This document shows positions 1 through 5,588 of a stretch of 7,105 nt of DNA, piece after piece. The first letter of the stretch is position 1; each line of letters begins with the position of its first letter. The notes beneath the pieces were generated by a model. The model was given only the letters and a program-made list of their open reading frames with translations, was not told where the DNA came from and made no database searches. Origin of the DNA: Flammeovirgaceae bacterium. GTDB lineage: Bacteria; Bacteroidota; Bacteroidia; Cytophagales; Cyclobacteriaceae. The stretch lies in contig CANGUI010000091.1 in NCBI GenBank assembly GCA_947457025.1, positions 1-7,105 of the forward strand, given 5' to 3'. The translations under genes were made by a program, and so were the position numbers.

Positions 1-441
1 AAAACCTGTGGTGCGCTGGGCGGGGGGAAGCAGATCGCCAACAAAAGCGCGAAAGGGCTCCATGCTCACATTGATTGAAGCATCCATGATCCACAAGGTG
101 CCGGCTGCCATCCAGAGCGCATACGAGTTGGGCATGATACACAGAGCAATTGAAGCAAGCAGTGCCCCTATTGCAAAATACGGGCGCCGTCGGCCCCAGA
201 TGGGGTGCCAGGTCCGGTCGCTGTAAAAACCAATTATGGGCTGTACCAGCAGCCCGGTTACGGGCGCAGCCAGCCACAGGATCGGGAGTTCCTCCGGGTT
301 GGCGCCAAGGGTGGAAAATATTCGGCTGGTGTTGGCATTTTGCAGGGCGAAGCCGAACTGGATTCCTAGGAATCCAAAGCTCATGTTCCAGATTTGCCAG
401 AAACTTAATGCGGGTTGAAACGTAGTTTTGGCCATAGGCAT
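1..441 (-). CDS. MFS sugar transporter, SLC45/GPH-like, N-terminal part (truncated by window edge)
   Basis: Inner-membrane secondary transporter, probably importing a mono- or disaccharide with a cation. Only the first 147 codons are present; the frame stays open to position 1. Visible features: a hydrophobic first segment (about residues 14-34), a second (about 53-73), then the loop SDRTWHPIWGRRRP at 74-87. This matches the MFS motif-A region in the form usual for SLC45/sucrose-transporter-like proteins. After a further helix comes D120-A-S-I-N with a following P129-x-R131 and D136, also typical of that group. The chosen start is the ATG at 441-439, whose A is the last base of the upstream transporter's TAA stop (TAATG), pointing to translational coupling. 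A second in-frame ATG two codons later (435-433) is possible. It resembles its upstream neighbour along the visible part, suggesting an old tandem duplication. Family confidence is high; substrate is unknown. Confidence 0.93.
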   Translation of the reverse strand, partial: MPMAKTTFQPALSFWQIWNMSFGFLGIQFGFALQNANTSRIFSTLGANPEELPILWLAAPVTGLLVQPIIGFYSDRTWHPIWGRRRPYFAIGALLASIALCIMPNSYALWMAAGTLWIMDASINVSMEPFRAFVGDLLPPAQRTTGF

Positions 442-1700
442 TAATGCATCGGTTTTGAATTCAACGGAGCCTTGTTTACTTCGCTTTCCCGCACCAGCGT
501 CCACAACAGGGCAGAAATCGCCAGACAGATCGCGCAGATGATAAAGATAGCGGTTTTACTTTCAATCAGCGGAATGATTTTCCCAAAAACAAGACTCACC
601 ACCAGTTGGGGAATGACTACCGAGAGATTAAAAATGCCCATGAACAAGCCCATTTTGTTTTTCTCCACTTTCTCCGTCATGATGGCGAAGGGCAGACTCA
701 CGGTGGCGGCCCAACCGATACCTACTATGGCCATGATGACGTACATCCACATGGGCGAGCTTCCCAGCCAGACCAGCAGCGTGTATCCCGCGCACATGGT
801 CGCCATCGCGATCACATGTACGCGCACCCGGCCGATTTTGTTTGCCCAGGGTTCCAGCAGGAGGGAGGGTAGAATGAAACCCACCGTATTCAGCACCAGA
901 AAGGAAATCGAGACGACCTGACCTGCTTCGGCATCTGATGCCCCCGGGATCATGCTCCGCACAAAAAAGATCATATAGACAAACATGGTTTGTACCCCGA
1001 GCCAGCAAAATCCGTGAGCCAAGTAGATGCGGTAGAGTTGTCCAAATTGACTTGTTCCACCGCCCGCATTTCCGTCCGTCGGGGCAGCTAATGCGCTGGG
1101 TTCGGTGATGAAAAACGGAGGTAACAACGAGAATAGTAATACCAGCCCGGCACCGAAATAGATCAGTGAGAAATTTCCCCACCAGGCACCAATGGCGTAC
1201 GCAAGCACTCCGAAGAAGCCGGATATGGTCTGCATCCACGTATAGCCGAATGTGCGCTTCTCGCCTTCCGGCGTAACGTCTGCGATGATGGACCGCGTGG
1301 GGTTGAAACTGATGTTGATGGATAGATCGAGGGTGAGTGCGACAGAGATGGCCACCACGAGAATGCCCATACCGGTTGCCGAACTGATCGCCCCAAGGCT
1401 CGGAAGTGCCAACAGGCTGAGTGCGGCCAATACGCCCCCAATCCAGATGAAGGGCCGCCTGCGGCCGCCCCAAAACCAAACCTTGTCGCTGATGATGCCA
1501 ATGAGCACCTGGCCAATGATTCCCGCTATGGGGCCTGCTGCCCAGACGACACCCACTTCGTGGATATCAAGCTGGTACTGAGTGGTGAGAATCCAGCTGA
1601 GAGCCGAAATCTGCACCGACAAGGCAAAGCCCATTGCGGTAGAGGGTAAACTGAGCAGGGTAAGAAATCCTTTTGTAAGGCGTTTTTGAAAGTCGAGCAT
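441..1700 (-). CDS. MFS sugar transporter, SLC45/GPH-like, complete
   Basis: A 419-residue polytopic inner-membrane protein, normal length for a 12-helix MFS carrier; likely moves a sugar into the cytoplasm, probably with a proton or other cation (family inference). Seen in the sequence: the motif-A region between helices 2 and 3 reads S71-D72-K73 followed by W77-G-G-R-R-R-P83; D125-L-S-I-N with P134-x-R136 and D141 follow; a hydrophilic central loop lies at about 200-222; and the C-terminal half has GLFMGIFNLSVVIPQ at 351-365, very characteristic of SLC45/sucrose-transporter-like proteins. Start: ATG 4 nt after the GH31 stop, with no strong Shine-Dalgarno sequence. Its stop overlaps the next transporter's start by one base. 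Position behind a cytoplasmic glucosidase suggests it delivers that enzyme's substrate or a related oligosaccharide. An efflux role or another glycoside as substrate cannot be excluded. Confidence 0.95.
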   Translation of the reverse strand: MLDFQKRLTKGFLTLLSLPSTAMGFALSVQISALSWILTTQYQLDIHEVGVVWAAGPIAGIIGQVLIGIISDKVWFWGGRRRPFIWIGGVLAALSLLALPSLGAISSATGMGILVVAISVALTLDLSINISFNPTRSIIADVTPEGEKRTFGYTWMQTISGFFGVLAYAIGAWWGNFSLIYFGAGLVLLFSLLPPFFITEPSALAAPTDGNAGGGTSQFGQLYRIYLAHGFCWLGVQTMFVYMIFFVRSMIPGASDAEAGQVVSISFLVLNTVGFILPSLLLEPWANKIGRVRVHVIAMATMCAGYTLLVWLGSSPMWMYVIMAIVGIGWAATVSLPFAIMTEKVEKNKMGLFMGIFNLSVVIPQLVVSLVFGKIIPLIESKTAIFIICAICLAISALLWTLVRESEVNKAPLNSKPMH

Positions 1701-1704
1701 CGTG

Positions 1705-4146
1705 TTACCATTCCACCACTTGTGCGGACGTGTTTAGTTGAAAGTTAACTTCCTGAATGGGTTCGGTGCCGAACGTGTCAGGGTCTTTAATCGGGTCGTA
1801 CTTTTCTAGCGGCGTGAAAAACGAGTGGCCATGATTAGCGACGCGGCATGGCTCGCCGTTTACCCGCACCTGATCCAGTTTTTCAAACCCGTGAAACACC
1901 AGCCTTACGTGCCGGTACGGAGACGCGTAACTCCCAGTCGTGGCCGTAACTTCCAGCCGGTTTACTACGGGGTGGTAGTGTAGGGTGCGCGTTGAGGATG
2001 CTCCCCGTTCATGATCAAAACTGACGCCATCATCTTCGTAGAGCGTGAAGGTTGTACCCGTGCTCCCCTTGTACACATGGAGTTCAAGTTCGGCACAGGG
2101 ATCAAGCATAGTTGCGCCGGCCGCACGCATGGGCAGGATGCTTCCCGCGCGAACGAAGACCGGTAGTTTGTGCAGTGGACACTCGATAAAGATATCCCCG
2201 CCGCCAGAGAATTTCTTGCCGTCGAAAAGATAGTACCACTCGCCCTGAGGCAGAAATACTTTTGTGATGTCTTTGCTGCTCTCTACGGGTACCACCAATA
2301 GAGCAGGACCAAACAGATACTGGTGTTCGAAGCGGTGATCATAGATGGCATCTTCAAACGGAAATTCGATCGCCAGGCTTCGTTGTACCGGAATACCCAG
2401 TTGGGCAGCTTCAAAAAAGAGTGAGTACAGGTAGGGCAGCAACTGATAGCGGAATCGGATGTAATTGCGGGCGATGTTTTCCACCTGCTCGCCGTACGAC
2501 CAAGGTTCGGAGTCTGCCGTGTTGATCATCGTATGGCCTCGGAAAAACGGAGAGAGTGCGGCTATGGAGAGCCAGCGCACAAACAGCCGGGGTGATGCGT
2601 TTCCAACAAAGCCGCCGGCATCATATCCCGCAAAGGCAATTCCGGTCAAGCCGAGACTGTTCACCAGGCGCACCCCGAGCAACATGTGCTCTTCGGACGA
2701 TACATTATCGCCCGTCCAAAGGGCCGCATACCGCTGGATGCCCGCAAACCCGGAGCGCGTCAGGTTAAACGGTCTGCGGTTGCCCATCAACGCTTTGGTG
2801 CCCTCGTAGGTGCTGCGTGCCATCTGTAAACCGTACACATTTCTGGCTTCGCGCATGGTGGTTCCAGCTCCCTCAAAATCGAATAGCACGTTTTCGGGCA
2901 GATAGTTTCCCCAGGTCGCAATTTCGTTCATGTCATTCCAGAAGCCTTCAACGCCCAGGCGGACGTAGTCTTGAAACTGTTCTTGCCACCACGTGCGCAC
3001 AGAAGATTTGGTAAAGTCCGGAAAGTGGCACCACCCGGGCCAGACTTGAGCCGTGTAGGGCTGTCCGTCGGGGTATTTGATAAAGACATCCTGAGCAATT
3101 CCCTTTTCATAGGCAACGTATCCGGGTTCAGCTTTAATGCCCGGATCGCACATCACGACAACATGAAACCCTTTTTCCTTCAGGGCTTGTACCAGCCCGG
3201 CCGGGTCAGGAAAGTGCTCGGGATGCCAGGTGAAGATTTTATACTGGTCCATGTAGTGGATGTCCAGCACGATCACGTCTGCGGGGATTTTTTTTTCCCG
3301 AAAGGTGTTTGCCACCGAAAGCACTTCATGGTCGGGATAGTAGCTATACCGGCACTGCTGGTAGCCGAGGCTCCACACCGGAGGAAGGGGCATGCGGCCG
3401 GTGAGGTGCGTGTATCGGCCGATGATTTCGGCAACACATTTACCGGTTATGAAATAGTAATTCAGATCGCCCCCATCTGCGCCAAAGCTGGCAAACCGGT
3501 TGTTCGATGCGCCAAAATTGAAATAGCTTTTACACGAGTTGTCGAAGAAAATGCCATAAAGCAGGCCCTGGTGTACGCCCATATAAAAGGGCGTGCTGCT
3601 GTACATCGGATCGGTGGTGGGGGTGTAGGAGAATGCATCGGTGTTCCAATGCTGGTAGCCGGCACCACGGCGATCAAGGTGACCGGTTTTCTCGCCCAGG
3701 CCGATGAAGCGTTCCCCAGGTTGCAGGGTTTTGTAGCAGGTTACCTGTTCGCCAACCCAGCTGGTGGTTAATCCTGGTTCGTCCTGATTGATACAACGTC
3801 CATCTGGTGTCAGAAATGCCAGGGAGGAATCCGTTTTCCGGATACGCACAGTCATCTCTTTAGCTACCAAATCAAGGTGATCGCCATGATCAAGCAGTGC
3901 TGCCGTTGGTTGCCGCGCGCTGGCAACAACGGCGTAGGAGTGATCTGCGGAGGTTTCCGTGCGGCTCCGGTGGATTCGGACTATACCTTCACCGTATTCG
4001 CACATGCGGCAGACATCGTGTTGGCTGTACATCACCCAGCCAAGTGCATTCGTGTCAAATTTTTCGAGCCGCCCCGGGTTTACCGGAAGCCTTTGCCTGT
4101 TTGGTGTGCCCATTTCCCCTGAATTCAACGGGGAAGGTACAGGCAT
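1705..4146 (-). CDS. Glycoside hydrolase family 31, alpha-glucosidase type, cytoplasmic
   Basis: Retaining glycosidase that most likely releases glucose from alpha-glucosides inside the cell. Layout of the 813 residues: N-terminal beta-sandwich to about 250, (beta/alpha)8 barrel about 255-590, then C-terminal beta domains (about 590-760) and a short tail. The GH31 signature GFWNDMNE lies at 401-408, making D405 the nucleophile; WTGD at 477-480 places the acid/base at D480. Other conserved active-site parts are LDIHYM (D295), R464 in TRSGFAG, and H538 with E547-P-W549. W-N-D-M-N-E is the alpha-glucosidase-type signature, unlike the forms seen in alpha-xylosidases and sulfoquinovosidases. No signal peptide or lipobox is visible, so it should act in the cytoplasm on sugar delivered by the MFS proteins. 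The listed ATG follows an in-frame TGA directly; ATG at 4113 (residue 12) is a credible alternative start. A transglucosidase activity is also possible within this family. Substrate linkage is not determined. Confidence 0.97.
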   Translation of the reverse strand: MPVPSPLNSGEMGTPNRQRLPVNPGRLEKFDTNALGWVMYSQHDVCRMCEYGEGIVRIHRSRTETSADHSYAVVASARQPTAALLDHGDHLDLVAKEMTVRIRKTDSSLAFLTPDGRCINQDEPGLTTSWVGEQVTCYKTLQPGERFIGLGEKTGHLDRRGAGYQHWNTDAFSYTPTTDPMYSSTPFYMGVHQGLLYGIFFDNSCKSYFNFGASNNRFASFGADGGDLNYYFITGKCVAEIIGRYTHLTGRMPLPPVWSLGYQQCRYSYYPDHEVLSVANTFREKKIPADVIVLDIHYMDQYKIFTWHPEHFPDPAGLVQALKEKGFHVVVMCDPGIKAEPGYVAYEKGIAQDVFIKYPDGQPYTAQVWPGWCHFPDFTKSSVRTWWQEQFQDYVRLGVEGFWNDMNEIATWGNYLPENVLFDFEGAGTTMREARNVYGLQMARSTYEGTKALMGNRRPFNLTRSGFAGIQRYAALWTGDNVSSEEHMLLGVRLVNSLGLTGIAFAGYDAGGFVGNASPRLFVRWLSIAALSPFFRGHTMINTADSEPWSYGEQVENIARNYIRFRYQLLPYLYSLFFEAAQLGIPVQRSLAIEFPFEDAIYDHRFEHQYLFGPALLVVPVESSKDITKVFLPQGEWYYLFDGKKFSGGGDIFIECPLHKLPVFVRAGSILPMRAAGATMLDPCAELELHVYKGSTGTTFTLYEDDGVSFDHERGASSTRTLHYHPVVNRLEVTATTGSYASPYRHVRLVFHGFEKLDQVRVNGEPCRVANHGHSFFTPLEKYDPIKDPDTFGTEPIQEVNFQLNTSAQVVEW
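4114..4135 (-). repeat. Inverted repeat (possible mRNA hairpin) at the GH31 start
   Basis: On the minus strand TTCCCC (4135-4130) and GGGGAA (4119-4114) are perfect six-base arms around a ten-base loop that contains the palindrome TGAATTCA. The right arm abuts the alternative GH31 start ATG at 4113. If translation begins there, the purine-rich GGGGA would be sequestered in the stem; if it begins at 4146, the hairpin lies in codons 4-11 of the coding sequence. It could modulate translation, but no function is shown. Confidence 0.45.
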
Positions 4147-4199
4147 TCAAATCAACGTAGCAATGAAAAGAGCCGATTAATATTCAGAAAACGATTGCA

Positions 4200-5252
4200 T
4201 TATTTTTTCCTTGCGGCACCCTTTTTCAAAGATGACTGCCGTATCACGAGGCGGGTTTTCAAAACTTTTGTTTCAGATTCAATTTCGGCATCATCTTTTT
4301 CTTTTACTTCTATCTGGCGGATGAGCAGGCGCGCAGCCTCCTGGCCCATTTCAAAGCCGGGTTGGTCTACGGTAGTCAGGGTCGGTTCAACCATTTCGCC
4401 GTAGCTCCAGTTGCTGAAACCGACCAATGCCACATCCGCGGGAATGCGCAGCCCTTTTTCTTTGATAACCATCATGGCCCCCATGGCCATCGGGTCGTTG
4501 TTGCAAAAAATGGCATCGGGAGGATTGGACATGGCCAACAGTTTCTGGGTGGCCATCTTACCGTCTTCGATAGATCCCTGCGGGCATACGATCGTGTAAC
4601 TGTCGCGTACCTCCATGTTCTTTTCGATGAGCGCATCCTGGTAGCCGCGGAGCCTGTCTTTGCTGATAATCAGGTTGGGGGCGCCTTGCAGATGGGCGAT
4701 GCGCTTGCAACCCTGATCAATGAGGTGGAGAACCGCTTCTTTAGCTCCGATGTAGTCGTCCACGATCACTTTACTGGTGTTCGGATTATTATACATGCGA
4801 TCATAGAACACGATGGGCACTCCCTTGGAAAGAATGGATTCGATATGGTCGAAGTTGGTAGTCTCACGCGAAAGCGAAAGCAACATGCCGTCTACGCGGC
4901 TGTTGAAGAGGGCCTTTACATCCAACACTTCCCGTTGGTAAGATTCGTTCGACTGGGTGAGGATAACATTATAGCCGGCCTGGTAGGCAACATCTTCGAT
5001 GCCGGCGATAACGGTAGAAAAAAAGAAATGCACCAATTCGGGGATGATTACACCGATGGTATTGGTTTTCTTTTGCCGGAGGCTTAGGGCCACAATGTTG
5101 GGCTGGTAGTTTAGCCTGTCGGCCAGCTCGTTTACCGCTTTTTTTGTTTCAACACTTATGTCGGGATGATCTTTTAACGCCCGCGAGACGGTGGAGGGTG
5201 AGATACCGAGCTCACGCGCAATATCCTTTATGGTAACTTGGTTGTATTTCAT
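4200..5252 (-). CDS. LacI-family transcriptional regulator
   Basis: A 350-residue DNA-binding regulator with the standard LacI/GalR architecture and length. The helix-turn-helix covers about residues 7-27 (TIKDIARELG, then SPSTVSRAL at 18-26, where P19 and S20 align with the specificity pair Y17/Q18 of E. coli LacI). The hinge helix YQPNIVALSLR is at 49-59, with L58 matching the leucine that intercalates at the operator's central CpG. A periplasmic-binding-protein-like effector domain runs from about 64 to 335, including FYDRM, VDDYIGAKEA and CNNDPMAMGAM segments; the lysine/arginine-rich tail looks unstructured. Upstream there is a modest purine-rich AAAAAGG about 10 nt before the ATG. It is first in the run with the GH31 and transporter genes and divergent from the SusC gene, so it probably controls both and itself. 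The effector is presumably a sugar; whether it represses or activates cannot be read from the sequence. Confidence 0.97.
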   Translation of the reverse strand: MKYNQVTIKDIARELGISPSTVSRALKDHPDISVETKKAVNELADRLNYQPNIVALSLRQKKTNTIGVIIPELVHFFFSTVIAGIEDVAYQAGYNVILTQSNESYQREVLDVKALFNSRVDGMLLSLSRETTNFDHIESILSKGVPIVFYDRMYNNPNTSKVIVDDYIGAKEAVLHLIDQGCKRIAHLQGAPNLIISKDRLRGYQDALIEKNMEVRDSYTIVCPQGSIEDGKMATQKLLAMSNPPDAIFCNNDPMAMGAMMVIKEKGLRIPADVALVGFSNWSYGEMVEPTLTTVDQPGFEMGQEAARLLIRQIEVKEKDDAEIESETKVLKTRLVIRQSSLKKGAARKK

Positions 5253-5291
5253 GGGCGGATGACCTTTTTGGGTTCGTACTGAAAATCACAG

Positions 5292-5325
5292 CAATATAAT
5301 CATCGCAACGGAGTCTGTCATGAAA
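5292..5325 (-). promoter_or_regulatory. Weak candidate promoter for the lacI-GH31-MFS operon
   Basis: On the minus strand TATATTG (5298-5292) resembles the Bacteroidota -7 element TAnnTTTG with one base missing. A TTTC (5325-5322) lies upstream where a TTTG -33 element is expected, but the 23-nt spacing is longer than usual. Transcription would start about 30 nt before the LacI start codon. The match is poor and rests on position as much as sequence. Confidence 0.22.
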
Positions 5326-5382
5326 ATCAGCAGCCCCCTGAGAGCAAGTTCCACGGCAGCGTTTTATTTAAATACGCGGGAT

Positions 5383-5395
5383 TCCGTTGAACGGA
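5383..5395. repeat. Short perfect inverted repeat TCCGTT-G-AACGGA
   Basis: Six-base perfect arms around a single central G, in the divergent promoter region and ten bases left of the larger CpG-centred palindrome. It could be a second regulator-binding site or an accessory half-site pair. The odd centre fits a LacI-family site less well than the neighbouring palindrome. Its CCGTTGAA core recurs on the minus strand before two downstream gene starts. Confidence 0.4.
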
Positions 5396-5405
5396 CAGTC
5401 TACCC

Positions 5406-5429
5406 GAAATCGATTGCGAATACGATTTC
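5406..5429. promoter_or_regulatory. Candidate LacI-type operator, CpG-centred palindrome
   Basis: Seven-base perfect arms GAAATCG (5406-5412) and CGATTTC (5423-5429) flank a ten-base core whose exact centre is the CpG at 5417-5418, with a further symmetric T/A pair at 5415 and 5420. LacI-family dimers typically bind pseudo-palindromes with a central CpG, into which the hinge-helix leucine (L58 in this regulator) inserts. The site lies about 155 nt from the regulator's start codon and 160 nt from the SusC start codon, so it could serve both directions. It lies upstream of the candidate SusC promoter rather than over it, which would fit activation or looping better than simple steric repression of that promoter. 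Assignment to this regulator is inference. Confidence 0.45.
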
Positions 5430-5463
5430 ATGAAAATTTCGCGTTTTTTTTCGTCTTCCGGGG

Positions 5464-5493
5464 TTTCTGTTTCAATTTTTCCCTTTAATATTG
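5464..5493 (+). promoter_or_regulatory. Candidate Bacteroidota-type promoter for the SusC-like gene
   Basis: TAATATTG (5486-5493) differs from the Bacteroidota -7 consensus TAnnTTTG at one defined base, and TTTC (5464-5467) lies 18 nt upstream where TTTG is expected at -33. A start near 5500 would give a leader of roughly 90 nt. The elements are degenerate in an A/T-rich stretch, so this is a positional suggestion only. Confidence 0.33.
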
Positions 5494-5536
5494 ATTGCCG
5501 AAAATTAACCGGGGAATAGAATGTGGACTCTGGCTG

Positions 5537-5588
5537 GTTCTTCGGGGAACAACAAAAACAATTCAAAAAACCTAACTAAAACTCAGTT
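5537..5588 (+). promoter_or_regulatory. SusC leader: small hairpin followed by A-rich initiation region
   Basis: GTTC (5537-5540) and GAAC (5547-5550) can pair around a TTCGGG loop, with an alternative register giving a C(UUCG)G tetraloop. From 5549 to the ATG the leader is very A-rich with no Shine-Dalgarno sequence, which is the usual translation-initiation context in Bacteroidota and supports the chosen start of the SusC gene. The four-base stem is too weak and lacks a U-tract to be called a terminator. Confidence 0.4.

Larger units (their letters stand above)
5253..5588. other. Divergent intergenic regulatory region (336 nt)
   Basis: No convincing gene lies between the LacI-type regulator and the SusC-like gene. 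The stretch is richer in A/T tracts than the flanking genes and holds the control elements listed separately: a CpG-centred inverted repeat at 5406-5429, a second inverted repeat at 5383-5395, a ten-base direct repeat at 5318-5327 and 5428-5437, candidate promoters in both directions and a small leader hairpin before the SusC gene. An open frame of 79 codons on the minus strand (5327-5566) shows no recognisable protein character and is not called. Confidence 0.85.

Noticed and set aside
628..1479. 283-codon minus-strand open frame overlapping the complete MFS transporter
   Set aside because: Same-strand shadow in another frame, rich in His and Arg with no membrane segments, while the overlapping frame is a clear MFS protein.
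2971..3771. 266-codon plus-strand open frame antisense to the GH31 gene
   Set aside because: It lies wholly opposite a frame whose catalytic motifs are intact; its translation shows no family resemblance and is explained by the codon bias of the opposite strand.
4362..5087. 241-codon plus-strand open frame antisense to the LacI-type gene
   Set aside because: Opposite-strand shadow of an intact regulator; no recognisable protein features.
5537..5550. UUCG-type hairpin before the SusC gene as a transcription terminator or riboswitch
   Set aside because: The stem is only four perfect base pairs, no U-tract follows, and there is no room or conserved core for a known riboswitch class.
5327..5566. 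79-codon minus-strand open frame inside the divergent intergenic region
   Set aside because: It overlaps the operator and promoter candidates, has no recognisable domain, signal or membrane segment, and no evident initiation context; likely chance.
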